This document shows, piece by piece, positions 1 to 9,290 of a DNA stretch of 64,000 nucleotides. Numbering within the stretch: position 1 is the first letter of the stretch; each line of letters starts with the position of its first letter. Under the pieces are notes generated by a model that ran no database searches, was not told where the DNA came from, and saw only the letters and a program-made list of their open reading frames with translations. A program made the position numbers and the translations under genes. The stretch lies in the NCBI GenBank assembly GCA_016710275.1, contig JADJXS010000001.1, forward strand, positions 806,001 to 870,000. The letters are read 5' to 3'. The stretch comes from Phycisphaerales bacterium (GTDB taxonomy: Bacteria; Planctomycetota; Phycisphaerae; UBA1845; Fen-1342).

Positions 1-245
1 GCATTCCGGCGCTGGTCAGTGCCGATGCGCTGCTGCCGGCGGGCGACGCTGATGCCTGGGCGGCGGCCTTGCGCGGATTGATCGGGCAGCGCGAGGAACT
101 GGCCCGTCGTTCGAAGGATTGCTTTGACCTGGCGATGCGCTTTCACCCGGACGTGATGCACGCCCGCAAGCGCGAATACTGGACCACCCTGCGCGAGATC
201 ACCGACCGCCGCGGCGCGGCGACGGGTGCGCGCGGCAGCGCCTGA
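1..245 (+). CDS. Glycosyltransferase C-terminal fragment (5' end outside window)
   Basis: An open frame runs in from the left edge and stops at TGA 243-245. The visible 80 residues include a segment LLPAGDADAWAAAL followed by a helix-rich stretch (LIGQREELARRSKDC). This arrangement is typical of the last part of GT-B group 1 glycosyltransferases, where a 'pxgD...la..i..ll.d' segment follows the nucleotide-sugar site. The gene stops 14 bases before the asparagine synthetase start, so the two are probably co-transcribed in a polysaccharide or glycan cluster. The catalytic domain lies outside the window, so the sugar donor cannot be inferred and the assignment rests on the C-terminal pattern only. 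Confidence 0.55.
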   Translation, partial: IPALVSADALLPAGDADAWAAALRGLIGQREELARRSKDCFDLAMRFHPDVMHARKREYWTTLREITDRRGAATGARGSA

Positions 246-259
246 ACAGGAGCCGAGCC

Positions 260-2203
260 TTGTGCGGGATCGCCGGAATCTGGGGCGGGGCGGAGGAGGG
301 GCGGCTGCTGCGCGCCGTTCGCGCCCTGCAGCATCGCGGGCCGGATGATGAGGGCGTGTGGTTTGATCGCGCTGCGGACGTGGGGCTGGGCCAGCGGCGG
401 CTGTCGATCATCGACCTGGCGGGCGGGCACCAGCCGATGAGCAACGAGGACGGCTCGATCTGGGTTGTCTTCAACGGGGAGATTTACAACTACGTCGAGC
501 TGCGCGATGAGCTGATCGCGGCCGGGCATCGCTTCGCCACTCACAGCGACACCGAGACGATCGTTCACCTCTATGAACAGGACGGCGTCGATTTTCCTCG
601 GCGGCTGCGCGGCATGTTCAGCATCGCCATCTGGGACGGCCGCCGCCGGCAACTCGTGCTGGTGCGGGATCGGCTGGGGAAAAAGCCGCTGTATTACGCC
701 GAAGGGGCCGACGGCTTCGTCTTCGGATCGGAGATCAAGTCCGTCGCGGCGGCGCTCTCCGGGTCGCTGGACATCGACGATCAGGCATTGACCGACTATC
801 TCGGCTGGGGATTCGTTCCCGCGCCGCGCACCATCTACCGCCGCATCCGGCTGCTGGAATCGGCCTCGGCGCTGGTGCTGCGCGAGCGGCGCATCAGCGC
901 CCGCACGCGCTACTGGAATTTCGACGTATCGCAGAAGGATCGATCCGTTTCGGCGGCGGAGGCGGTCGAGCGCGTCGACGCGGCGCTGCGCGAATCGGTG
1001 CGGCTGCGGCTGCGGGCGGATGTGCCGGTGGGCGCATTCTTGTCGGGCGGAATCGACAGCGGGCTGGTGACGGCGATGGCCGCGCAGCAGTATCCCGGAA
1101 AGCTGCTGACGGTCTCGATCGGCTTTGAGGAGGGGGGGTTCGACGAGCGGCCGCTGGCGCGACTGGTCGCGGAGCGCTACGGCACCGATCATCGCGAGGT
1201 GGTGGTGCGCTGCGAGGCGGGGGAGATTTTGCCGACGATCGCGGCGGCATTTGACCAGCCCTATGCGAACACGTCGGCGATCCCGAATTATTACGTCGCG
1301 CGCGAGGCGCGGCGGCACCTGAAGGTGGTGCTGACCGGCGACGGCGGCGATGAGATTCTGGCCGGCTATCGACGCTACTTTGCGGCGCGGCTCAACGCCG
1401 CCCTGGCATTCACCGACAACGCCGCCGGGCGGATCGGATGGCAGGCGCTGCGGGCCGTGCTGCCCCGGCCGCGCAGCTTCCGCACCCCCTATGCGTTCGC
1501 GCAGCGCATCGTTCGCGGCATGGCCGTCGATCCGGTGACGCGGCATTTCCTGTGGGGCAACGACATGCTCGGCGCGGCGGATCTCGCGGCGCTGTGCGGC
1601 GGACGAAGCTGGATCCGCCAGACGCAGCCGTCCGAGCGCATCGTCAGCCAGCTGTTCAATGAGTACACCGGTGCGCACGCCGTGGACCGCATGATGGCGG
1701 TGGACGCCCGCACGACGCTGGTGGACGGACTAAACCTCAAGCTCGACATGTGCACGATGCAGCACTCGCTGGAGGCGCGCAGCCCGCTGCTGGATCACGT
1801 GCTGATCGACACGGTCAATCGCTTCCCGGCTTCCGTGAAGCTTCACGGCCGGCAGACGAAACCGCTCCTGCGGAAGCTCGCCGAGCGATACCTGCCGGTC
1901 GAGGTCTGCACAGCGCCGAAGCGCGGCTTTGAAGTGCCGCTGCTGCACTGGCTGGAGAATGACCTGCGGCAGGTTCGCGACGATATCATCCTCTCCCCGT
2001 CGGGGCTGCTCGCGGAGCGCTTCGACCGTGCGGCGCTGGAGCGCCTGGTGCGGCGGCAGACGCCGATCGAATCCGGCCGCTGGGCCACGCAGGTGATCGT
2101 GCTGCTGATGCTGGGCGTCTGGGACCGCTATGTGCGGCGGGCGGGGTCGGGCGCGGAGCCGCTGCGCGGCGAGGCGCTGGCCGCGCCGCTGCGAACGGCC
2201 TGA
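260..2203 (+). CDS. asnB: Asparagine synthetase (glutamine-hydrolysing)
   Basis: A 647-residue class II amidotransferase that transfers ammonia from glutamine to an AMP-activated carboxylate. The TTG start at 260 is chosen because it places the nucleophile Cys at position 2 (MCGIAGIW) and has AGGAG 7 bases upstream (248-252). Visible motifs are ALQHRGPDDEG (23-32), GQRRLSIIDL, FNGEIYNY (71-78), THSDTE, then the synthetase domain with the PP-loop LSGGIDSG (261-268) and LTGDGGDE. In clusters with glycosyltransferases and carbamoyltransferases, such enzymes often amidate sugar acids or peptide parts of exported polysaccharides rather than make free asparagine. The neighbours on both sides fit that, so the substrate is uncertain although the family is clear. 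Confidence 0.93.
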   Translation: MCGIAGIWGGAEEGRLLRAVRALQHRGPDDEGVWFDRAADVGLGQRRLSIIDLAGGHQPMSNEDGSIWVVFNGEIYNYVELRDELIAAGHRFATHSDTETIVHLYEQDGVDFPRRLRGMFSIAIWDGRRRQLVLVRDRLGKKPLYYAEGADGFVFGSEIKSVAAALSGSLDIDDQALTDYLGWGFVPAPRTIYRRIRLLESASALVLRERRISARTRYWNFDVSQKDRSVSAAEAVERVDAALRESVRLRLRADVPVGAFLSGGIDSGLVTAMAAQQYPGKLLTVSIGFEEGGFDERPLARLVAERYGTDHREVVVRCEAGEILPTIAAAFDQPYANTSAIPNYYVAREARRHLKVVLTGDGGDEILAGYRRYFAARLNAALAFTDNAAGRIGWQALRAVLPRPRSFRTPYAFAQRIVRGMAVDPVTRHFLWGNDMLGAADLAALCGGRSWIRQTQPSERIVSQLFNEYTGAHAVDRMMAVDARTTLVDGLNLKLDMCTMQHSLEARSPLLDHVLIDTVNRFPASVKLHGRQTKPLLRKLAERYLPVEVCTAPKRGFEVPLLHWLENDLRQVRDDIILSPSGLLAERFDRAALERLVRRQTPIESGRWATQVIVLLMLGVWDRYVRRAGSGAEPLRGEALAAPLRTA

Positions 2204-2339
2204 CCGCCGATCGGCAGGCCTTGCGCGTGTCGTTCGGCGGATGATTCGCGCCCACGTTGCGGGTCGGCGCGGCCGATGGAATGGTGAATCGTCGCGCCGC
2301 CTGACCGGCGCTGCCTGAACCCGGAGTGAAAGTTCTGCC

Positions 2340-4052
2340 ATGCCTCAATACGTTCTCGGCGTCCACGACGGTCACAACTCCGCGGCGGCCCTGGTCCGCG
2401 ACGGGGAGATCCTGTACGCGGTGCAGGAAGAGCGGCTGGTCAACCAGAAGAATTACTACGGATTCCCGCACCAGGCCGTGAAAGCGGCGCTGGCGCACGG
2501 CGGCATCGGCCCGTCGGACGTGTCGCAACTGGCGCTGGTGACGATGCGCCGCACGCCGCCCGGCCGCCGCACGACCGACCAGGCCTACGCAGCGCGGCGC
2601 GACGCCTCGCTGTGGGGATTCTTCCGCCGCACCTGCCTGTGGTATCCGGCCTATCGCTTCAACCCGAACCTGGGGTGGAGCGAGCGGCTGGCGGAGATTC
2701 AGCGCGCCGGTTTCTCCGAGAAGCAGGTGCAGCGCTATGTGCACCACCTCGGCCACGCGGCGACGGCCTATTACTGCATGCGACAGAACCCGCACGACAA
2801 GCACCTGGTCGTCACGATGGACGGCTCGGGCGACCTGGAGTGCTGCACGGTGTGGATCGGTGAAGCGGGGCGGATGACGCAGATCGCCAGCACGCCGCTG
2901 GGCAATTCGCTCGGCTCGATCTACGCGATGGTGACCGGCCAGATGGGCTTCGTGCCGTTGGAGCACGAATACAAGCTGATGGGTATGGCGCCCTATGCGT
3001 CGGAAAAGTACGCGCAGTCGGCGGCGGATGCGTTCCGGGCGCTGCTGCGCGTCGATCCGCAGAGCCTGCGGCTGGTGCGGCAGACGCCCGAGCCGACCTA
3101 CGCCTTTCCGCGGCGGCTGCGGCGCATGATCAGCGGCATGCGCTTCGACAACGTCTGCGCGGGGATGCAGGTGTTCTGCGAGGAGATCATCGTCGCGCTG
3201 GTGCGGGCGGCAATCGCCAAGACCGGCATCCGGCGGGTGGTGGTGGCCGGCGGCGTGTTCATGAACGTCAAGGGCAACAAGCGGCTGATGGAGCTGCCGG
3301 AGGTGGACTACCTCGGCATTCCGCCGAGCTGCGGCGACGAGTCGATGTGCTTCGGCATCGCGCAGCACGCCTACGCGCAGATCGGCGGCAACGGGGCCAA
3401 TGAGCGCATCGCGCCGCTGGGGGCGGTGTATTTCGGGCCGGACGTGACTGAGGAGGACGCCGCGAAGATCGTGAAGGCCAGCGGGCACACGTGGAAGCGC
3501 TACGACGACATCGAGAGCGAGATCGCGGCGGTGCTGGCGGGCGGCCATCCGGTCGCGCGCTGCAAGGGGCGGATGGAGTTCGGCGCGCGGGCGCTGGGAA
3601 ATCGCTCGATCCTGGCCGATCCGCGCGACCAGGACGTGGTGCGCGTGATCAACCAGATGATCAAGAAGCGCGACTTCTGGATGCCGTTTGCGCCGGTGGT
3701 GATGCGCGAGCGGGTGCAGGAGTACTTCGTGAACCCGAAGAATTTCCCCAGCCCCTACATGATGCTGACCTTCGACACGCACCCGCACAACTTCCGCGAT
3801 CTGCTGGCCGCGGTGCACAACGCCGACCTGACCGCGCGGGCGCAGGTCATCGAGCAGCAGCACAACCCCGAGTATTACAAGATCCTGAAGGTGTTCAGCG
3901 AAAAGACCGGCCGCGGCGTGCTGCTCAACACCAGCTTCAACCTGCATGGCCTGCCGGTGGTGCTCGGGCCGACGGAGGCGATGTACGTCTTCGAGAACAG
4001 CGGGCTGACGCACCTGGCGGTCGGACAGTACATGGTCACCAAGCCGGCCTGA
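2340..4052 (+). CDS. Carbamoyltransferase, NodU/CmcH family
   Basis: A 570-residue O-carbamoyltransferase using carbamoyl phosphate and ATP. The N-terminal Kae1-like half shows GVHDGHNSAAALV, the metal-binding HLGHAATAYY region, DGSGD, and AGGVFMNVKGNKRL. The C-terminal carbamoyltransfer half shows KGRMEFGARALGNRSILADP, KRDFWMPFAPVVM and LLNTSFNLHGLPVV. Full family length. The start ATG at 2340 has GGAG about 13 bases upstream. It follows asnB on the same strand after a 136-base gap, so it probably decorates a sugar of the same glycan or secondary metabolite made by the upstream genes. The acceptor cannot be read from sequence. Confidence 0.92.
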   Translation: MPQYVLGVHDGHNSAAALVRDGEILYAVQEERLVNQKNYYGFPHQAVKAALAHGGIGPSDVSQLALVTMRRTPPGRRTTDQAYAARRDASLWGFFRRTCLWYPAYRFNPNLGWSERLAEIQRAGFSEKQVQRYVHHLGHAATAYYCMRQNPHDKHLVVTMDGSGDLECCTVWIGEAGRMTQIASTPLGNSLGSIYAMVTGQMGFVPLEHEYKLMGMAPYASEKYAQSAADAFRALLRVDPQSLRLVRQTPEPTYAFPRRLRRMISGMRFDNVCAGMQVFCEEIIVALVRAAIAKTGIRRVVVAGGVFMNVKGNKRLMELPEVDYLGIPPSCGDESMCFGIAQHAYAQIGGNGANERIAPLGAVYFGPDVTEEDAAKIVKASGHTWKRYDDIESEIAAVLAGGHPVARCKGRMEFGARALGNRSILADPRDQDVVRVINQMIKKRDFWMPFAPVVMRERVQEYFVNPKNFPSPYMMLTFDTHPHNFRDLLAAVHNADLTARAQVIEQQHNPEYYKILKVFSEKTGRGVLLNTSFNLHGLPVVLGPTEAMYVFENSGLTHLAVGQYMVTKPA

Positions 4053-4070
4053 GCCGCCGCGCGACCCCCG

Positions 4071-4862
4071 TCACAAATCGAGCAGGCGCTGCACGCGCCG
4101 GGCGGCATCCGCGAGGTCGCCGGTCGGCCCCTCGTGCACCAGCGGGCCGTCGTAGTTCGTCTTGCGCAGCGCCCGCATCACCGCCGGCCAGTCCACGCTT
4201 CCCTCCCCCAGCGGGCAAAACCCCGCCCGGCCGGGGCGGCTCAGGTCGTAATCCTTGATGTGCACGCGGGCGATCCGCCAGCCCAGCACGTCGATCCAGT
4301 CCTGCGGATAGCCGGTGGCCATCACGTTGCCGACGTCGAAGCAGACCCGCACGCGCGGGGAGTTGACCGAGTCGATCAGGTCTGCCATGTCCACTGGTGA
4401 GAGCAGGAAGCGATTCCAGGCGTTCTCGATGCAGAGCGTGACGCCGCACGCCTCCGCCTGCGGCGCGAGCGCCAGCAGAGCGGCCCGCGTGTGCGTCAGC
4501 GCGTCGAGGTAGCCGCACTGCATGCGTGCATCCTGCGCGCCGCCCACGATGGCGGGGATGATGACCAGCGCGTGCGCCCCGATCGCGGCGGCGCTCTCCA
4601 GCAGGCCGCTGACGAGTTCGATCGCGCTGGCGCGGTCGGCCGGCTCCGGCGAAGCGAAGTGCTTTTCCCGCAGCGCGGCGGTGGCGACGCCGCCGGCGCG
4701 GATGCCGGCCTGCGAAAGCGCAGCGCGGACGAGAGCGGGGTCTTCGAGGCCGTGGGGGCCGGTCAGTTCGATTTCTGCAAAACCGGCGTCGGCCGCGGCC
4801 CGCGCCTGTTCGGCGAGCGGGGTCTGCGGCGGGAAGCAAAAGGCGTTGAGAGCGGAGTGCAT
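4071..4862 (-). CDS. Sugar phosphate isomerase/epimerase-like TIM barrel protein
   Basis: A 263-residue protein of the xylose isomerase-like / AP endonuclease family 2 barrel. It shows a strand-1 pattern NAFCFPPQTPLAEQ, GFAEIELTGPHG, then LCIENAWNRFLLSP and VRVCFDVGNVMATGY with metal-ligand positions (E, D, H), and VHIKDYDLSRPG near the end. These are the usual metal-site strands of the family. There is no signal peptide, so it is probably cytoplasmic. It converges with the carbamoyltransferase, with only 18 bases between the stops. No ribosome binding site is visible; instead a TACAAT box lies 9 bases before ATG, suggesting a leaderless or very short leader mRNA. The substrate is unknown. 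Confidence 0.8.
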   Translation of the reverse strand: MHSALNAFCFPPQTPLAEQARAAADAGFAEIELTGPHGLEDPALVRAALSQAGIRAGGVATAALREKHFASPEPADRASAIELVSGLLESAAAIGAHALVIIPAIVGGAQDARMQCGYLDALTHTRAALLALAPQAEACGVTLCIENAWNRFLLSPVDMADLIDSVNSPRVRVCFDVGNVMATGYPQDWIDVLGWRIARVHIKDYDLSRPGRAGFCPLGEGSVDWPAVMRALRKTNYDGPLVHEGPTGDLADAARRVQRLLDL

Positions 4863-4871
4863 GGTCGGCGG

Positions 4872-4877
4872 ATTGTA
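4872..4877 (-). promoter_or_regulatory. Putative -10 box TACAAT just before the TIM-barrel gene
   Basis: On the minus strand TACAAT (5 of 6 to TATAAT) ends 9 bases before the ATG at 4862. Transcription would then start two or three bases before the start codon, which matches the absence of a Shine-Dalgarno sequence. No good -35 element is visible, so this is a weak call. Confidence 0.3.
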
Positions 4878-4977
4878 CGACTTGTGCGTGCAGCGCGTCG
4901 CGAGATTGGCCGGGCCCGCAGGATCGCGCAGGCTCCACCGCCGGAGCGTGCTCGTAGCACCGCTTGACAGCGATCGG

Positions 4978-6408
4978 CTACCGGGTGGTCAACTGCAACC
5001 GGACTGCCCGCCGCTCGCCGCGATCCACCTCGCCCTCCGGCGACAGCACCTGCACGTAGCAACTGACATGCTCGATTGCCCCGAACGGCGCGACCGGCAC
5101 GCCCTCGAGCAGCAGCCCGCCGTTCCAGTAGTCCGGCAGCCAGGCCAGTCCGGCCGCATCCGCATCCGGCAGGAAGCGGACGTCGAACGACTTCAATTTC
5201 GAGGGTCGCTCCACATTCTCGAGCAGGCCGTGCAGGTTCGTCTCTTCTCTCTTCTGGCCGGGATGCAGGCTGACGCGGCCGACTTCGAACTCGTGCCCGC
5301 CCATCTTCACGACCACCCGCCAGCCGAAGCGGCCATGGAAGGGCGGGATCAGGCTTCCGTTCAAATACATCCGCAACGTCTTCCGCTCATCGCGCGGAAA
5401 CACGGAGACCGACCAGCCTCCGAGGTTTCGCTGCGCCTCGGACGCCCACGTCTCCGACTGTTTCGGAATCGCCATGCCGCGCGGGGTGTAGCCGAATACG
5501 TCGATGTCGCCCTGCATGACCGACTTGATGACCACCGGCGGGCGATCCGCCGATCCGGCGGGCAGGATCGACGGCATCGTCATCGCCAATTGCATGTACC
5601 AGTGCGCGAGGCCGGCGCTGCCGATCATGGTCTTGAACGGGGGGGTGGAGAATGGATCGAGGGGGGATTCAAAGCGCCCTTCGACCACGGACTCACCGGG
5701 GGCACGCCAGAGAAAGTGTCCGGTCACGCGCCCCTCGCCGAGGGGCGGCAGCCGCGGCGACCCGTAGACCTGAAGCGTGAATTCCTCATCGACGCGCACC
5801 GCCGCCGGATAGGCAAAGCTCATGTTCGAATAGCCCTGGCGCAGGAACGTGTCGTGCTGCTCGGGGGTGGCCTTTCCTTCGCGGATCGCGCGCAGCGCCA
5901 GGATCGCCATCCGGTTGAAGAAATCGCTGTGGGTCTGCACGCTGCGCTGGTGTCGCAGGCAGGCATCCACCAGTTCCACGGTCTGGCTCGCACTGAGTCG
6001 TCCCTCCTCCGCGCGCCGTTCGAACTCGGCCAGCGCCCGGTTGCGCAGCGTGAGGTCCTGTCCCTTGAAGTCGTCGAGAAGGCGGGCGTGCGATGTCCAG
6101 CGATAGAGATCGGGGCTTTGAAGATCGGGGAACTGCGTGACCGCCACGTACCCGACGCCGGCCGCGCAGACCGCGCCGCCCACCCAGCACAGGATCGGCA
6201 GCCGTTTGCGCTTGCCGCGGGCGATGGCCCGCGGTGCGCTGACGTCTGCGCCGCACTCGGGGCAGCGCCCGGCCGGGGTTGCGGAGAGATCGTAGTTGCA
6301 GCGGGCGCAATGCGGATCCTTCCCCCGGCGGACGCCGCGCAGACCCAGCCAGATGAGCGCTGCGCCGATCAGGACTTCGACGGCGGGAACCAGTAGAAGG
6401 TCCAGCAT
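4978..6408 (-). CDS. Membrane-anchored zinc-ribbon protein of unknown function
   Basis: 476 residues; no function recognised. An N-terminal hydrophobic helix (LLVPAVEVLIGAALIWLGL) is followed by a four-cysteine ribbon HCARCNYDL...GRCPECG, a basic linker, a second helix (ILCWVGGAVCAAGVGYVAV) and about 370 residues that are probably extracytoplasmic. The 'CxxCxYdl....CPECG' module at the N-terminus of two-helix proteins is a recurrent planctomycete design. The large domain shows no catalytic motif that I recognise; late segments such as YLNGSLIPPFHGRFGWRVVVKMGG look beta-rich. ATG 6408 has GGAG 5 bases upstream. It is transcribed alone, 75 bases downstream of the start-side gap with the NamZ fusion gene's stop. 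Confidence 0.7.
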   Translation of the reverse strand: MLDLLLVPAVEVLIGAALIWLGLRGVRRGKDPHCARCNYDLSATPAGRCPECGADVSAPRAIARGKRKRLPILCWVGGAVCAAGVGYVAVTQFPDLQSPDLYRWTSHARLLDDFKGQDLTLRNRALAEFERRAEEGRLSASQTVELVDACLRHQRSVQTHSDFFNRMAILALRAIREGKATPEQHDTFLRQGYSNMSFAYPAAVRVDEEFTLQVYGSPRLPPLGEGRVTGHFLWRAPGESVVEGRFESPLDPFSTPPFKTMIGSAGLAHWYMQLAMTMPSILPAGSADRPPVVIKSVMQGDIDVFGYTPRGMAIPKQSETWASEAQRNLGGWSVSVFPRDERKTLRMYLNGSLIPPFHGRFGWRVVVKMGGHEFEVGRVSLHPGQKREETNLHGLLENVERPSKLKSFDVRFLPDADAAGLAWLPDYWNGGLLLEGVPVAPFGAIEHVSCYVQVLSPEGEVDRGERRAVRLQLTTR

Positions 6409-6483
6409 GGCTGCTCCGCGATGTGAAAAGGGCGGGGATTCGTGTTTCGCGGTGCGTTGCGGTGCTCAGCTTCGCGCCGCGGG

Positions 6484-8370
6484 TCAATCCGCCTTGACAA
6501 GCTCGTGAAGGATCGGGGCAACGATCGTCGTCCACGCCGCGTAGCCCGCTTCGGAGAGGTGCAGTCGGTCGCCGCGGAACATCTCGGTGCGCGGCCGGCC
6601 GCTCTCGTTCAACAGAGATGCGGCGACATCAATGAACCGCAGGCGCTCTCCCGTTTCGCACAATGCCCGAACCGCGTTGTTGGCGCGCTGCATCTCTGGC
6701 CAGTGATCCCAGCGCGACTCGCTGGGCTTGATCGACAGAAACACGATCCATGCGCGCGGCGAATCCCGACGCACGGCCGCGACGAAGGACTCGAAGTCGC
6801 GGCGCACCTGGTCCGCGGTCGCCCCCGCGGCCACGTCGTTGTCGCCCGCGTACAGCACGACGACGCGCGGGCGATAGGGGCTGACGATGCGGGCGGCGTA
6901 GCGCGTCGAATCCGCAATCGCCGACCCCCCGAATCCGCGGTTCACCACCTGCACCCCGGGAAAGCTGCGGGCCGTCGGCCAACCCACGATGCTCGAACTG
7001 CCGACGAACACCACGCCTCCCATCGCCGGTGTGGTCTTGCGATCCTGGGCCTCGAACGCCGCGATGGCGGACTCCCACTTCTCCGCCGGCGGCGCTGAAG
7101 CCGAGCTCGGCGCGGCCGCCGCCCCCGAATTCGCCGACGCCGACACACCAGAACCCGACTCCCCGGCTCCGCCGGACGGATACAAGAGATACCGCCCGCG
7201 AACGGACTCGAAGGCCGTCAGCTCATCCTTCCACGGCGGCGGGTCAGACGGCGTGGCGGTCGTCGCAATCGCGCGCTCGTTGAACAGCAGCCGATTCACA
7301 TTCTCGTGATCGAAATCCTGCGGATGCAGCACTTCGAGTACATGGACGATGGTCAGCCCGGCGATTGCGGGGTCGAAGGCGTCGCGATCGGTCAGCAGCA
7401 CCTGCACCCCGCCGCACTCAACCCCGCGAAACTTGCTCTCCTTCGGCGTGAATCGAAACGGCACGAACCGCACGCCGCGCAGGCCGGCGGCGTTGAGCCG
7501 CTCCGCCAGCTCGCGCTCCCGGACCCACGGTGCGCCGAAGCGCTCGAAGGGCGTGTCGGTCCCGCGGCCGACGGAGATCTTGCAGGCCTCGATCATGCCG
7601 ACGGCCGGGTAGAGCGCGGCCTGCGTGAGCGAGCGCATGTTGGGGGAGGGGTTGATCCAGTGCTGCCCCGTGGCGTCGAACCACATGTCGCGCCGCCAGC
7701 CCTCCATGCGGATGACGTGCAGGTCGCAGCCGATGCGGCGCTCCGCGTTGAAGAGCTGCGCCAGCTCGCCGGCGGTCATGCCGTGAACCAGCGGCGTCTT
7801 GTGATAGGCGGTGAACTCGCCGTCGCGGACGTTGAACGGCCCGAAGACGCGCACGCCGGTGATCGGGTTGGGGCGATCCAGCACGACGACGCGGATTCCG
7901 GCGCGGGCGGCCTCCTCCATCGCCAGCCCCATCGTGGCGATGTAGGTGTAGAAGCGCGTGCCGATGTCCTGAATGTCGTAGACCAGCGTGTCGATGCCGT
8001 CGAGCATCTCTGGCGTCGGGCGGCGCGTCTCACCATAAAGCGAATAGACCTTCAGCCCGGTGTCGGCGTCGACGCTGTGGCCGATCTTCTCGTCGCGCTG
8101 CCCGGTGATGCCGTGCTCGGGTGAGAACAGGGCGACCAGCGTCACGTCCTTCGCGCCGCGGATCAGCTCGATCGTCGAGCGACCATCGAGTGCGACGCCG
8201 GTGTGATTGGTGATCAGGCCGACGCGCCGGCCGACCAGCGGCGCGAAGCCGTCGCGGGCCAGCACGTCAATGCCGTTGAGGACCGGTTGCGCCGCGGCGA
8301 CGGCCGGGCAGATGACGGCGCACAGCAGCAGCAGCAGGGCGGCGCGCGGGGCGGATGAGCGTCGGATCAC
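6484..8370 (-). CDS. Exo-beta-N-acetylmuramidase NamZ-like domain fused to an SGNH/GDSL hydrolase
   Basis: The open frame extends further upstream, but the GTG at 8370 is preferred: it has GGAGG 8 bases upstream (8379-8383) and begins a clean signal peptide ending CPAVAAAQ, giving 628 residues. The first ~400 residues match the DUF1343/NamZ (GH171) family: GLITNHTGV, LFSPEHGITG, YDIQDIGTRFYTY, LDRPNPI, and the usual end RGRYLLYP. After a Gly/Ser/Ala-rich linker comes a complete SGNH hydrolase: block I FVGSSSIVGW, block II NRGFGGS, block III YAGDND and the Asp-His pair DRLHLSEAGY. The first domain should release terminal MurNAc from peptidoglycan fragments; the second could be an esterase, for example a deacetylase of O-acetylated sugar. 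Exported; predicted peptidoglycan recycling or attack. Confidence 0.85.
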   Translation of the reverse strand: MIRRSSAPRAALLLLLCAVICPAVAAAQPVLNGIDVLARDGFAPLVGRRVGLITNHTGVALDGRSTIELIRGAKDVTLVALFSPEHGITGQRDEKIGHSVDADTGLKVYSLYGETRRPTPEMLDGIDTLVYDIQDIGTRFYTYIATMGLAMEEAARAGIRVVVLDRPNPITGVRVFGPFNVRDGEFTAYHKTPLVHGMTAGELAQLFNAERRIGCDLHVIRMEGWRRDMWFDATGQHWINPSPNMRSLTQAALYPAVGMIEACKISVGRGTDTPFERFGAPWVRERELAERLNAAGLRGVRFVPFRFTPKESKFRGVECGGVQVLLTDRDAFDPAIAGLTIVHVLEVLHPQDFDHENVNRLLFNERAIATTATPSDPPPWKDELTAFESVRGRYLLYPSGGAGESGSGVSASANSGAAAAPSSASAPPAEKWESAIAAFEAQDRKTTPAMGGVVFVGSSSIVGWPTARSFPGVQVVNRGFGGSAIADSTRYAARIVSPYRPRVVVLYAGDNDVAAGATADQVRRDFESFVAAVRRDSPRAWIVFLSIKPSESRWDHWPEMQRANNAVRALCETGERLRFIDVAASLLNESGRPRTEMFRGDRLHLSEAGYAAWTTIVAPILHELVKAD

Positions 8371-8728
8371 GATTCGGGCCTCCGGGTCTGAGCGTGGGCC
8401 GTCGGCGCTGCGGAACCGCCGCGCCGGTCGGCGGAGAGGCGCCGCGCGCCGCAACCGGCGCAGCACGCCCGGTGGAATTGTGGCCCACGATTCGCGGCGT
8501 GTCGACTCGCACGGGGCCGGGAGGGCGGAATTGTCGCCCATTGCGCCGCAGCGGCGCGAATCGGTGCGGGAGTGGTGCGGATCGGCGCAGAACGGCGCGA
8601 ATCAGCGCAGGCGTGCGCTTGCCGGCCCGCCGCCGATCGCAGCACCGCTATGATTCACCCGCAACCGGCGCCGCCGCCCATCGGCCGCGCGGTGGACGTG
8701 GTCGAGATCAACCTGCGGGAGACTCTCG
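8371..8728. other. Intergenic region between divergent namZ-like and SEC-C genes
   Basis: 358 bases between two divergent starts. I see only the two ribosome binding sites (GGAGG at 8379-8383 for the minus-strand gene, GGGAGA at 8717-8722 for the plus-strand gene) and a loosely repeated GGCGCGAATC motif around 8552-8603. A TATGAT hexamer at 8649-8654 could be a -10 for the plus strand, but no -35 lies at proper spacing. No convincing small gene. Confidence 0.4.
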
Positions 8729-9199
8729 GTGAGCCTTGGGCCGTATGTTCGTGAACAGATTGAGAATTGGGTCGGCGATTTCTGCAACGACGACGCGATT
8801 CTCAAGTTCACCGCGCGGGTGACGCTGGTCGCCACGTCGGTTTTGACGGAGTTCCTGTCTGCGGCGTGCGAGTCGCGCGGTCTGCCGCCGGGGGAGATCG
8901 AGGAGGCCGACGCGCGCGCCGCCCTGCTGGAGCGCGTCGCGCGACTGCGACTCGACGACGACGTGCACGCGCAGGTGCCGATCCTGTGCGCGGCTTTCAC
9001 GACCTTTCTCGAGGAACAGGGGCGCCTCGGCGGCGGGCGGGCGCTGGGCGCGTTCATTCGGGCACTCGGACCGGCGTATGTGCGGCAGGCGCAGGGCAAG
9101 CCCGAGCCGATCCAGCGCCCGGGCAGCCGCATCGGGCGAAACGACCCCTGCCCCTGCGGCAGCGGACGAAAGTACAAGAAGTGCTGCATGAACGAATGA
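8729..9199 (+). CDS. SEC-C zinc-motif protein
   Basis: 156 residues. The last 25 residues carry a perfect SEC-C motif, [16 protein letters not shown], which binds zinc through three cysteines plus Cys/His and in SecA mediates SecB or ribosome contact. The first 125 residues are mostly helical with no motif I recognise; they contain several acidic and Arg-rich helices ([16 protein letters not shown]). The GTG start at 8729 has GGGAGA 6-7 bases upstream. It stands alone between divergent and codirectional unrelated genes, so there is no pathway hint. Probably cytoplasmic; function unknown apart from metal binding. Confidence 0.8.
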   Translation: MSLGPYVREQIENWVGDFCNDDAILKFTARVTLVATSVLTEFLSAACESRGLPPGEIEEADARAALLERVARLRLDDDVHAQVPILCAAFTTFLEEQGRLGGGRALGAFIRALGPAYVRQAQGKPEPIQRPGSRIGRNDPCPCGSGRKYKKCCMNE

Positions 9200-9290
9200 G
9201 ACCGCCGGCCGCCGGGTTCGATCACCCGGCCCGGCGATCCTCGCCGCGCCGCACTTCCTGAATCCGCCACGGCTTGGTATCACCTACCCC

